This document shows positions 1-8,623 of a stretch of 64,000 nt of DNA, piece after piece (within the stretch, counting starts at the first letter, position 1; each line of letters starts with the position of its first letter). The position numbers and the translations under genes are program-made. Source of the DNA: Bacilli bacterium (GTDB lineage: Bacteria > Bacillota_I > Bacilli_A > RF39 > UBA660); NCBI GenBank assembly GCA_017541445.1, contig JAFXZC010000012.1, positions 123,760-187,759 of the forward strand, read 5' to 3'. Below the pieces are notes generated by a model. It worked only from the letters and a program-made list of their open reading frames with translations, did no database searches and was not told the DNA's origin.

Positions 1-1209
1 TATTCAATAAGAGCATTACCATTAGGTGGATATGTCCAAATGGCTGGAGAAATCTATGAAGATGATGATACTAAAAAAATACCTAAAGATAAATTTATGT
101 GTAATAAAAAATGGTATCAAAGATTAATCATCTTATGTGCAGGAGTATTTAATAATTTCTTATTAGCAATATTTATTCTATTTATAATAGGTTTTGCTTA
201 TGGAGCAACATCACTAAAACCCGTAATATATGATGTAGTACCAAATAAACCAATGGCTAAAGCTGGTGTAGTAGCTGGAGATGAAATCATAGCTATTGAT
301 GGCAAAAAAACTAAAACATGGGATAGAGCACAATTACTATTATTATTAAAAAATAAAAACGATGAATATGAAATAAAAATAAAACATGAAGATGGAACAA
401 CCGATACATATACAGTATCTCCATTAAAAGAAATGACTAAATTTATTGATCCAGATCAAGATGGAGTATATAGTATAGCAACTACTATTGATATAGATAA
501 AGATAATGATAATAAAAAAGATTATCAAGTATCAGCTATCTTAAAAGAAAATAATGTATATATAGATCATTATGGAAATGAATATATAGATGAAAATAAT
601 GATTGGATTTATACATTAAGTAATGAAGATGTAAAAGGACCTGAAGAAGATTTACCAAAGAAAACATTTGAAATAGATGTAGACACAGATGAAGATGGTA
701 AAAAAGATACAACTATCGAAGCAGAATATGATGAAGATGGAAATATAGTTCAAGTAGGAGCAACTGAAGGAAGAGAATTTGGTATCCAAATAAAATCAGA
801 AGAACTAAAAGGAAATAAATTCATCAATGCAATTAAATTTGCTTTTGGAAAATTCTTAAGTGTAGTTGATCAAATGTATTTAACATTAGGTGGCTTATTT
901 ACAGGTAAAATATCAATTAATCAATTATCTGGTCCTGTAGGTATCTATACAGTAGTAGGAGAAACAAGAACTGCAGGATTCGCAAGTGTAATATTCTTAA
1001 TGGCATATTTAAGTATTAACTTAGGTGTAATGAATATATTACCAATACCTGCATTAGATGGTGGACATGTATTATTCTTAATAATTGAAATGATTACAAG
1101 AAAGAAAGTTAATGCCAAAGTAGAAGCAATAACAACAACAATCTTCTTTGTTCTATTAATAGCATTAATGATCTATATAACAATTCACGATATAATTACA
1201 CTGTTTTAA
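1..1209 (+). CDS. rseP: RseP-type site-2 intramembrane protease, 5' end outside window
   Basis: Zinc metalloprotease of family M50 that cleaves substrates inside the membrane. The frame is open from base 1, so 402 C-terminal residues are present and the N-terminal HExxH helix lies upstream of the window. Visible are the family segment ALPLGGYVQM at the start, a membrane helix near residues 45-65, a PDZ domain from about residue 75, and the second active-site motif NILPIPALDGGH near residue 345, followed by a last membrane helix. The PDZ region carries an Asp-rich insert with three DxDxD(G)-like stretches (bases 448-465, 490-522, 676-708) that usual RseP proteins lack. Followed by a weak terminator-like hairpin. 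Family call is firm; the role of the insert is unknown. Confidence 0.93.
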   Translation, partial: YSIRALPLGGYVQMAGEIYEDDDTKKIPKDKFMCNKKWYQRLIILCAGVFNNFLLAIFILFIIGFAYGATSLKPVIYDVVPNKPMAKAGVVAGDEIIAIDGKKTKTWDRAQLLLLLKNKNDEYEIKIKHEDGTTDTYTVSPLKEMTKFIDPDQDGVYSIATTIDIDKDNDNKKDYQVSAILKENNVYIDHYGNEYIDENNDWIYTLSNEDVKGPEEDLPKKTFEIDVDTDEDGKKDTTIEAEYDEDGNIVQVGATEGREFGIQIKSEELKGNKFINAIKFAFGKFLSVVDQMYLTLGGLFTGKISINQLSGPVGIYTVVGETRTAGFASVIFLMAYLSINLGVMNILPIPALDGGHVLFLIIEMITRKKVNAKVEAITTTIFFVLLIALMIYITIHDIITLF

Positions 1210-1212
1210 ATT

Positions 1213-1242
1213 AAGGATGATCTAATAATCATCCTTTTATTA
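1213..1242 (+). terminator. Terminator-like hairpin after rseP
   Basis: AAGGATGAT (1213-1221) pairs with ATCATCCTT (1228-1236) around a 6-nt loop. The T tract is short and broken (TTATT), so termination may be partial and the M48 gene may be read through. Confidence 0.5.
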
Positions 1243-1261
1243 AAGAAAGAAGGATAATAAA

Positions 1262-2854
1262 ATGAAAAATAAATTATTAGGTATTTCATTATTAACTATT
1301 ACATGCTTATATGGCTTATTAGCAGCAATAGTAATATTAATAGTAATGTTAGCAGGAGGAGAAGTATTATATGCAATTATAGGAAGTATAATTGTCTTAA
1401 TAATCCAATTCCTATTAGCACCATGGTTAACAGACTTATCAATGAAGTTTTTCTACCATGCAGACTTTAAAAAAGAAATACCACAATATTTAAAAGAATT
1501 TATAGAACACGAATGTGAAAAACATGGAGTACAATATCCAAAGATTGGAATTATTGATGATGGCGGACCTAATGCTTTTACTTATGGTAGAACCAAAAAA
1601 GATGCTAGAATCATACTAACTAGAGGAATATTTGAATTACTAAATGAAAACGAAGTAAAAGCAGTAGTAGGTCATGAAATGGGCCATATTGTTCATTATG
1701 ATATGTTAGTAATGACAGCAGTACAAATAGTACCATTAGTACTATACGCAATATTTGAAATATGTACTAATACAGATTCAAGTAGTAGTAATGATGATGA
1801 TAAAGGATATATAGCAGCAGTTGGAATGGTAGCATATGTACTATATGTAATATCACAATATATAATATTATGGTTATCAAGAACAAGAGAATATTATGCA
1901 GATGAATTTAGTGTAGATGAAACAGGTAATCCAAGAGGTTTAGCAGAAGCTTTAGTTAAAATAGGTTTTGGTTTAAGTAAAAGAGAAAGAACTAAAACTA
2001 ATGTATCTAAAAATAATGCTTTAGGAATATTTGATTCTAATTCAGGAAAAGAATTAGCAATTACATCAATGGATGAAAATGGCAACATAGATAAAATGAA
2101 AATAAAAAATGCAATGAAATGGGAAATGTGGAACCCATGGGCAAAATGGTTTGAATTTAATTCAACACATCCACTTATTTCTAAAAGATTACAAGCAATA
2201 TCTAAATTAAGTCAAAAATATAATCAAGAACCATATATAGTATTTGACTTAGAACAACCAGAAAGCTATGTAGATGATTTCTTAATAGAAATATTAATAT
2301 CATTCTTACCAACAGTATCTATAATAATAACATTTATTTTAGCAGGATTATGTTTTACAGAAGTTATATCTCTACCATTAGTAGGAGTAGGTTGCTTAGT
2401 AACAGCATCCTTCTCATTTATTAAATTTAAAAGACAACATAAAACAGATTATAAAGATACAACAGTAGAAAACCTATTAGGTGAAGTAAAAGTATCACAT
2501 ATAACATCTGTTCCATGTATCTTAAAAGGAACTATTATTGGAAGAGGAAACCCAGGCTGTATATTTAATGAAGACTTTGTAATTAAAGATCAAACAGGTA
2601 TTATATTCTTAGATTATAATCAACCATTAACTATAATGAATAAAATATTTGCATTATTTAAATCACAAGAATACTTTGATAAAGAAGTAAAAGTAACTGG
2701 TTGGTATAGAAGAAGTCCAGTACCATATGTTGAAATATATGAATATGAAGTAGATGGTAAAATTAAAAAAGTATATACATATAAATTTAGATTAATATTA
2801 CATATATTATTAATAATAATAGGTATTTTTTTAATACTAAAAGGTTTAATGTAA
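1262..2854 (+). CDS. M48 family membrane metalloprotease with extra C-terminal domain
   Basis: HtpX-like integral membrane zinc protease of 530 residues. Two N-terminal helices (about 5-60) precede the catalytic domain with GHEMGH (zinc HExxH near residues 138-142) and the third-ligand region REYYADEFS near residue 211. HtpX proteins are usually about 290 residues. Here about 200 more follow: two helices (about 345-390), a soluble beta-rich stretch (about 400-500) that looks like an OB or GIDE-type domain, and a final helix. Membrane protein quality control is the known role of HtpX; the C-terminal domain's job is not known. It lies directly after the RseP-type protease, so two membrane proteases are neighbours. 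Confidence 0.88.
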   Translation: MKNKLLGISLLTITCLYGLLAAIVILIVMLAGGEVLYAIIGSIIVLIIQFLLAPWLTDLSMKFFYHADFKKEIPQYLKEFIEHECEKHGVQYPKIGIIDDGGPNAFTYGRTKKDARIILTRGIFELLNENEVKAVVGHEMGHIVHYDMLVMTAVQIVPLVLYAIFEICTNTDSSSSNDDDKGYIAAVGMVAYVLYVISQYIILWLSRTREYYADEFSVDETGNPRGLAEALVKIGFGLSKRERTKTNVSKNNALGIFDSNSGKELAITSMDENGNIDKMKIKNAMKWEMWNPWAKWFEFNSTHPLISKRLQAISKLSQKYNQEPYIVFDLEQPESYVDDFLIEILISFLPTVSIIITFILAGLCFTEVISLPLVGVGCLVTASFSFIKFKRQHKTDYKDTTVENLLGEVKVSHITSVPCILKGTIIGRGNPGCIFNEDFVIKDQTGIIFLDYNQPLTIMNKIFALFKSQEYFDKEVKVTGWYRRSPVPYVEIYEYEVDGKIKKVYTYKFRLILHILLIIIGIFLILKGLM

Positions 2855-2880
2855 AGAATCATAATTATGATTCTTTTTTA
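2853..2880 (+). terminator. Terminator after M48 gene
   Basis: Near-perfect palindrome: AAAGAATCAT (2853-2862), loop AATT, ATGATTCTTT (2867-2876), then more T. It overlaps the stop codon. Confidence 0.8.
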
Positions 2881-2933
2881 TTTACAAATAAATTATTTAT
2901 TTATATAATAAACAATTACAGGGAGTTTTTAAT

Positions 2934-3290
2934 ATGAAAAAAGATCAATATATAATTCAATATTGTCCTAATTTCTATAGAATAATTAATTTTGATTATA
3001 AAGAAGAAGATGAAATAACAAAAAGATTAATTAATATCTATAAAAAATGTGTCTTTACTATAGAACCAACTACTAGAGAAGAACTAAATGAATTAAGAGA
3101 ATTAGATTATGTATTATCTAAATATATAGATGATTCCCAATTTAGAGAAAGTTTACAACTACATATCTCTAGTATAGATTTAAAAACTAAAAAAGATATT
3201 ATTAGAGCATTCATTAATGGCTTAATGGATTTATATAATAGTTATCTAGATGGAACAACAAAAAAGATCCATATTGCAAGATGGATTTAA
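2934..3290 (+). CDS. Hypothetical protein, 118 aa
   Basis: Not recognised. ATG behind a GGGAG ribosome binding site. The product is soluble, charged and mostly helical by composition, with no signal peptide or membrane segment. It contains one YCPNFYR stretch near the N-terminus and ends in IHIARWI. Codon use matches its neighbours, and the good ribosome binding site and clean spacing support a real gene. It stands alone between the M48 gene terminator and a tRNA gene, so context gives no functional hint. Confidence 0.7.
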   Translation: MKKDQYIIQYCPNFYRIINFDYKEEDEITKRLINIYKKCVFTIEPTTREELNELRELDYVLSKYIDDSQFRESLQLHISSIDLKTKKDIIRAFINGLMDLYNSYLDGTTKKIHIARWI

Positions 3291-3345
3291 AAAAATGTTG
3301 CCAAATTATTTATAATGTGATATATTTAATTTGCCTACTTTTTAT

Positions 3346-3422
3346 GGCGCTGTAGCTCAGCTGGCTAGAGCATCCGGTTCATACCCGGCAGGTCGTGTGT
3401 TCGAATCACACCGGCGCTACCA
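3346..3422 (+). tRNA. tRNA-Met (CAT), elongator type
   Basis: Full cloverleaf with encoded CCA; anticodon CAT at 3380-3382 in loop TTCATAC. The acceptor arm pairs with two G-U pairs, and the top of the anticodon stem has one T-C mismatch. Sequence is close to the Bacillus elongator tRNA-Met and it lacks the C1-A72 mismatch of the initiator at 63761. tRNA-Ile2 (modified CAT) is less likely. Confidence 0.93.
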
Positions 3423-3437
3423 TTTTTTTAAATAATA

Positions 3438-3465
3438 AACTCTAACGAAAGTTAGAGTTTTTTTT
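3438..3465 (+). terminator. Terminator after tRNA-Met
   Basis: AACTCTAAC, GAAA tetraloop, GTTAGAGTT, then six more T. Confidence 0.92.
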
Positions 3466-3516
3466 ACATATATATAATACTATGATATACTACGATTAAT
3501 TAAATGAGGAATAACT

Positions 3517-5454
3517 ATGAAAAAAATAATAATAACTATTATTTTACTATTATTACCCATAACTATTTCAGCAGAAACAATAAAAGGTAAGTTTAATTAT
3601 TTACCAGCTTTTTCTGATGAAACAGAAGAAATATATTATTATAGTGATGATTATTTTAAACAAAGTGGAACTATCTATAATGAACATCTACTTACTATGT
3701 CATATAATCTATCATTATCTTCATTTGGTCTAAAAAGTTCTAAAAACGTAACTAACTTATATGAAGATTTAGGTTTTGATAATATTGTTATTAATGACTT
3801 AATAGAACAACCATCTCCAGATACAATAGGAACAGCTATAGCCCATAAACAAATAGGCAAATATAATTTAATAGCAGTATCTATTCGTGGAGAAAAATAC
3901 CAATCAGAATGGATTAATAATTTTATAGTAGGTAAAACAGGTAATGCAAAAGGACATAATAATGCAAGTATTAAAGTTATTAATAGAATAAAAGAATATA
4001 TAAATAATAATCAATTAGATAATATAAAAATATGGGTATCAGGTTATTCAAGAGCAGGAAGTATAGCTAATTTAATAGGAGTATATATAAATAATAATTT
4101 AGAAGAATTTAATACTACAAAAGATGATATATATATTTATTCTTTCTCTCCCTTAGCATCTTCAGAAGATGATAAAATCTATAATAATATTTATACAATA
4201 ATAAATAAAAATGATTTATTATCATTCTTATATCCTAAAGAATGGAATCTACATACTAATGGAAAAACAATTTATATAGGAGAAGATATATCTATTAAAA
4301 CAAAATATGGCCTACTAAAAGAAACACCATATAAAAAAGTAACAATGAATAAATTCATAAAAGAAAATTTATCATGGATAACAAGAAATCTAACTAGAGA
4401 AGTATATGCAGATAATCTAGAAGAACCAATAACTAATATTATGAAAATAATGTATAATAAAACACCAGAAGAAAAAGATGAAATAATAGATTTCATCCAA
4501 CAAGATATCTTTGGTGATAATATAATTAGAATGTTCTTAATAACTAAAACATTAGATATAACATATCATAATTCAGATTATGTATATCATAATCTTACTA
4601 ATTTTTATATAGAAACATTAGAAAATAAATTAGAATTAATAAACAAAGAATTATTTACTAAAGAAGAATTAAAAACAATAGAAGATAGTATCTATCCTAT
4701 AATAAGAACAATAGGTCCTATAATAGTAGATGACTATTATTACTATGAAGGAATAGATTATGAAAAATTCTATCAAGCAAAAGAAGAATACAATCTAGAT
4801 GATTATGAATTAGGTTTAAAAGAAGGAACTAATAAAGGAACTCAAAATGGATATGAAGATGGAATAAATAATAAAATAATAAAACCAGTATCACTTAATA
4901 TACCTGATTATGGACCTGAATATGAAAAAGGCTATAATAAAGCTTATATAGAATCATATCTAAAATCCTATAAATTAGCACTATATCATAATAACAATCC
5001 ATTAGAAAAAGCAAAATACATAGCAAATAATAAAGGAAAAGAACAAGGTTATATAGATGGTATAAATAAAAAAGATAAAAATACAAAAGATAATAAATTT
5101 ATTAAAGAAGATTGGATGACTGAAGATTATATAAAAACATATAATAATACATATAAAGAATCGTATCTAAAAGCATATGAACAATCTATAAAAATAAAAC
5201 AACCAAAAGTATTAGAACTATATCATATAAGATCATTAATAAGTAATATAAAAGAAATAATATATAATCATTATCCACAAACTAATCTATCATTAATACA
5301 AAATAAAGATTCATATTATAAAAACAATAAAAAAGAAAAGAATCCTTATACAAAAGATAATCTATATATTTATATAAGTATATTAATAATAAGTTCAATA
5401 GTATTAGTAACATCTATTATTCAAATAAAGAAACTAAATAATAATATGATATAA
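3517..5454 (+). CDS. Secreted, membrane-anchored lipase-like alpha/beta hydrolase
   Basis: 645 residues: signal peptide (about 1-19, ending ISAET), then a hydrolase-like domain whose nucleophile elbow reads SGYSRAGS (Ser178), as in class 3 lipase and DUF2974-like families. A tandem duplicated region (about 430-570) has two copies of a unit built from G-x3-G-Y-x-D-G-I-N-x-K followed by a Tyr-rich ESYLK[SA]Y helix. The C-terminus has NPYTKDN (609-615), a membrane helix and a KK-containing tail, like a sortase signal. Substrate is unknown; the hydrolase fold is inferred from the elbow motif only. Hydrolase or adhesin-like roles both remain possible. Confidence 0.65.
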   Translation: MKKIIITIILLLLPITISAETIKGKFNYLPAFSDETEEIYYYSDDYFKQSGTIYNEHLLTMSYNLSLSSFGLKSSKNVTNLYEDLGFDNIVINDLIEQPSPDTIGTAIAHKQIGKYNLIAVSIRGEKYQSEWINNFIVGKTGNAKGHNNASIKVINRIKEYINNNQLDNIKIWVSGYSRAGSIANLIGVYINNNLEEFNTTKDDIYIYSFSPLASSEDDKIYNNIYTIINKNDLLSFLYPKEWNLHTNGKTIYIGEDISIKTKYGLLKETPYKKVTMNKFIKENLSWITRNLTREVYADNLEEPITNIMKIMYNKTPEEKDEIIDFIQQDIFGDNIIRMFLITKTLDITYHNSDYVYHNLTNFYIETLENKLELINKELFTKEELKTIEDSIYPIIRTIGPIIVDDYYYYEGIDYEKFYQAKEEYNLDDYELGLKEGTNKGTQNGYEDGINNKIIKPVSLNIPDYGPEYEKGYNKAYIESYLKSYKLALYHNNNPLEKAKYIANNKGKEQGYIDGINKKDKNTKDNKFIKEDWMTEDYIKTYNNTYKESYLKAYEQSIKIKQPKVLELYHIRSLISNIKEIIYNHYPQTNLSLIQNKDSYYKNNKKEKNPYTKDNLYIYISILIISSIVLVTSIIQIKKLNNNMI

Positions 5455-5478
5455 TTTAAAAAGAAAGAGGGAAAAAAT

Positions 5479-6225
5479 ATGGAATATGAAATATTAGGAG
5501 GAAGTTTTCCAGTTGTAGAATGTACATTAAAAAGTGGAGAATCAATGATTACACAAAGTGGATCAATGGCATGGATGGATCAAACTATAACAATGGAAAC
5601 AACTAGTAATGGAGGACTAAAAAAAGTAGTAGGAAGACTATTTACAAATGAACATTTATTTCAAAATATATATACATCAAATAAAGATGGATCAAAAATA
5701 GCCTTTGGTACAGCAGTACCAGGATCTATTATGGCTATTAAAATAGAACCAGGAAAACCACTTATTTGTCAAAAATCATCATTCTTAGCATCATATGGTA
5801 ATATAGAATTATCAACATTCTTTAACAAAAAAATAGGAGTAGGTATTTTTGGCGGAGAAGGATTTATTATGCAAAAAATATCTGGAGAAGGAATAGTATT
5901 TATTGAAATAGATGGATCTAATAAAGAATTTGTCTTAGAACAAGGACAACAATTAGTATTAAGTACAGGATACTTAGTATCAATGGATGAAACATGTACT
6001 ATAGATGTCCAAACAGTAAAAGGATTAAAAAATATTATTCTAGGTGGAGAAGGAATATTTAATACAGTAATAACTGGTCCAGGAAAAGTAATAGTACAAA
6101 CAATGCCATTACCAAAACTTGCTAATAGTATGGTACCATTCTTACCATTCCAAAATGTAAAAACAAGTAGTGGAAATGATGCAGTAGATGCAGCTACTTC
6201 CATATTTAAAATGTTTAATAAATAA
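5479..6225 (+). CDS. AIM24 / TIGR00266 family protein
   Basis: 248 residues of beta-rich, glycine-rich sequence beginning MEYEILGGSFPVVE, with the typical GESMITQSGSMAWMD stretch and a repeated G-G-E-G-[IF] pattern at two places. This matches the TIGR00266/AIM24 family, a cytosolic double-psi-like fold of unknown biochemical role in bacteria (mitochondrial AIM24 affects inner-membrane organisation). Length is usual for the family. AGAGGG ribosome binding site. It follows the lipase-like gene by 24 bases and probably shares its transcript, ending at the terminator at 6225. Confidence 0.88.
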   Translation: MEYEILGGSFPVVECTLKSGESMITQSGSMAWMDQTITMETTSNGGLKKVVGRLFTNEHLFQNIYTSNKDGSKIAFGTAVPGSIMAIKIEPGKPLICQKSSFLASYGNIELSTFFNKKIGVGIFGGEGFIMQKISGEGIVFIEIDGSNKEFVLEQGQQLVLSTGYLVSMDETCTIDVQTVKGLKNIILGGEGIFNTVITGPGKVIVQTMPLPKLANSMVPFLPFQNVKTSSGNDAVDAATSIFKMFNK

Positions 6226-6250
6226 AATACCATTAAATGGTATTTTTTTT
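6225..6250 (+). terminator. Terminator after AIM24 gene
   Basis: AAATACCATT pairs with AATGGTATTT (6225-6245), followed by a T run. Confidence 0.8.
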
Positions 6251-6285
6251 GTGATATAATATATATACAATAAGGAGTATATATT

Positions 6286-7689
6286 ATGAGGAATAAATTA
6301 TTATTATTTATATTATTACTATTAATACCATTCTATGTATATGCAGAAGATTCATGTAATCCTAATAATATTATTATAGAATCTATTACACAAAATAATA
6401 AAACAGAAGATGTATATGAATTAAGTCAACCAACTATTGAAAATAACAAAATAAAATTGGATTTAAAAATGTCTTCAGTAGGAGATAATATAGAATATAA
6501 ATTAATAGTAAAAAATACTTCAGAAGAAGAATATAATCTTAATTTAGATAATCTATTAAGTAATACTGATTATATAAGTTATTCTTTTTCAAATATAGAA
6601 GATTCCAATATTATAGAACCTAATTCTACTAAAGAAATTCTTTTAAAAGTAGAATATAAAAATGAAGTTCCAATAGAACAGTTTACTTCTAATACTTTAG
6701 AAGATAATAAAACCATATCATTAGATTTTCTAAAAAAAGAAGTAGTAGAAGAAACAATTATTGATGCTATAACTAATCCTAATACTAAAGATAAAATAAT
6801 TATATATACAATAGTAGCAATAATATCATTAACTATAACAATATTATTAATAGTAACTAAAAATAAAAAATATATTAAATATATGATAATTCCAATATCT
6901 TTAATAGTAGTACCAATTACAATTAAAGCATTGTGTGAATGTCAATTAGAAATAGAATCTAATATCCAAATAGAAAAGAAAAAAACATGTACATATCTTG
7001 GAGAATTAGTTCAAGGAGCAGAATATACTAATGGACAATATACATATCGTTATATGCAACAACATAATGGATCTGAATGGGTTGATATGACAAGCGACGG
7101 TTGGGGAATGAAAATAACAGATAAAGATTCAACAGATGATATAACTACTAAAATGTGTACATCTATTAATTCAAAACCTATAACATCATTATTTGGAGTA
7201 TTTATGAATTCAAAAGCAACTTATATTGATGTAAGTAGTTTCGATACAAGTAATGTAACAACTATGAGAAGTGCATTTAATCATAGTGCAGCAACAACAA
7301 TAGTAGGTTTAGATACTTGGGATACATCAAATGTTAAGGTTATGACTTTCATGTTTTATTGCACTGAAATTAAAGATTTAAACATAAATACTTTTAATAC
7401 AGAAAATGTGACAAATTTCAGTAATATGTTTCAAGGAGCAAAAGTAACAAATCTACAAATTGATAGTATTAACACAAGTAGTGCAACTAACTTACAACAG
7501 ATGTTTCACGGTGCTGTTTTTGAAGAATTAGACATTAGTGGCTGGGATTTAACTAATGCTACAAATGTAAAAAGTATATTTAGAAGCAGTTCTATAAAAA
7601 AAGTATACGTAAAAGACGAAACAGCCAAAACAAAATTAGAAAATAGTAGCTTTAAACCAACAGATCTAATTATTGATATAAAACAATAG
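6286..7689 (+). CDS. BspA-like (DUF285) surface protein with internal membrane module
   Basis: 467 residues. Signal peptide (1-20, PFYVYAED), an extracellular beta-type domain (about 25-155), NPNTKDK (164-170) followed by a membrane helix and KNKKY, then a second hydrophobic segment ending ITIKALCECQ that itself looks like a signal peptide. The C-terminal part (about 300-440) holds BspA/DUF285 leucine-rich-type repeats of the form F-D/W-D-T-S-N-V-x2-M. BspA proteins are surface adhesins in other bacteria. The same layout occurs in the broken paralogue at 48861. The repeat part uses slightly less AT-biased codons than the N-terminal half. Function as adhesin is inference. Confidence 0.82.
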   Translation: MRNKLLLFILLLLIPFYVYAEDSCNPNNIIIESITQNNKTEDVYELSQPTIENNKIKLDLKMSSVGDNIEYKLIVKNTSEEEYNLNLDNLLSNTDYISYSFSNIEDSNIIEPNSTKEILLKVEYKNEVPIEQFTSNTLEDNKTISLDFLKKEVVEETIIDAITNPNTKDKIIIYTIVAIISLTITILLIVTKNKKYIKYMIIPISLIVVPITIKALCECQLEIESNIQIEKKKTCTYLGELVQGAEYTNGQYTYRYMQQHNGSEWVDMTSDGWGMKITDKDSTDDITTKMCTSINSKPITSLFGVFMNSKATYIDVSSFDTSNVTTMRSAFNHSAATTIVGLDTWDTSNVKVMTFMFYCTEIKDLNINTFNTENVTNFSNMFQGAKVTNLQIDSINTSSATNLQQMFHGAVFEELDISGWDLTNATNVKSIFRSSSIKKVYVKDETAKTKLENSSFKPTDLIIDIKQ

Positions 7690-7694
7690 ATAAA

Positions 7695-7723
7695 AAAAGA
7701 ATTAACTAAATGTTAATTCTTTT
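7695..7723. terminator. Bidirectional terminator
   Basis: AAAAGAATTAAC (7695-7706) pairs with GTTAATTCTTTT (7712-7723). It separates the convergent BspA-like and mscS genes and works in both directions by sequence. Confidence 0.85.
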
Positions 7724-8522
7724 ATTTTTGATGAATATCTAATTGAGGATAAGGTATTTCAATCTTATTCTTATCAAAAGCTTCTTTAATATCTTCTTCT
7801 AAATCAAATAAAGTATTCCAATAATCTTCACATTTAACCCATACCTTAACAGCATATGTTAAAGAACTATCAGCATGATTACATAATCTAACAATTTTAT
7901 CTTTATCTTTTAAAATAGCTTTATTATTATCTAATACTTCATTAATAACTTTTTTAACTTCTTTAATCTTACTATCATAAGAAACATTAAATTCTAAATC
8001 TAATCTTCTAATATTATTAACAGTATAATTAACTATTGTATTATTACTTAAAGAACCATTTGGTAAATAAACAACTTTATTATCAGGAGTAACTAAACTA
8101 GTATAAAACATTGTAATAGATTTAACAGTACCAGAATTACCACCAGCTTCAATATAATCACCAACTTTAAATGGTTTAAATATTAATAAAGTAACACCAC
8201 CAGCTAAATTAGATAAACCACCTTGTAAAGCTAAACCAACAGCTATAGATGCAGAACCAACTATAGTAATAAATGAAGTAGTAGGAATACCTACAATACC
8301 AGCAGCTACTATAAATAATAATATTTTTAATAAAATAGAAACCATACTAACAAAGAACGATTTAACAGATTGATCTATCTTTTCTAACTTACCATCTTTA
8401 TTTAATAATTTCTCTAATAATTTAATTAATTTAAAACCAACTAATAAAACAACAATAGCTATTAAAATATCAATACCTTTATCAAAAGCTTTCTCTAAAA
8501 AATTTTCAAATATATCATTCAT
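7722..8522 (-). CDS. mscS: MscS-family small-conductance mechanosensitive channel
   Basis: 266 residues. Releases solutes on osmotic downshock as a membrane heptamer. Three N-terminal helices (about 10-110) end in the pore helix with the Gly/Ala pattern of MscS TM3 (GSASIAVGLALQGGLSNLAGG), then the beta domain begins with PFKVGDYIEAGG, and a cytoplasmic alpha/beta tail follows. An upstream TTG (8534) is open in frame, but GGTGAT at the proper distance points to ATG at 8522, giving MNDIF. Divergent from the aminopeptidase gene; convergent with the BspA-like gene. Length is normal for the E. coli MscS type. Confidence 0.95.
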   Translation of the reverse strand: MNDIFENFLEKAFDKGIDILIAIVVLLVGFKLIKLLEKLLNKDGKLEKIDQSVKSFFVSMVSILLKILLFIVAAGIVGIPTTSFITIVGSASIAVGLALQGGLSNLAGGVTLLIFKPFKVGDYIEAGGNSGTVKSITMFYTSLVTPDNKVVYLPNGSLSNNTIVNYTVNNIRRLDLEFNVSYDSKIKEVKKVINEVLDNNKAILKDKDKIVRLCNHADSSLTYAVKVWVKCEDYWNTLFDLEEDIKEAFDKNKIEIPYPQLDIHQK

Positions 8523-8596
8523 TTCTATCACCAATATAATTATAATATATATTTAAAAAAATATGCTATAAAATAATCTAGTAATAATAAAAAATA

Positions 8597-8605
8597 TGTT
8601 ATAAT
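8597..8605 (+). promoter_or_regulatory. Extended -10 promoter of the aminopeptidase gene
   Basis: TGT-TATAAT (TGnTATAAT) 18 bases before the ATG at 8624. A clear -35 is not obvious. Confidence 0.55.
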
Positions 8606-8623
8606 AACAAACGGTGATAAAAA

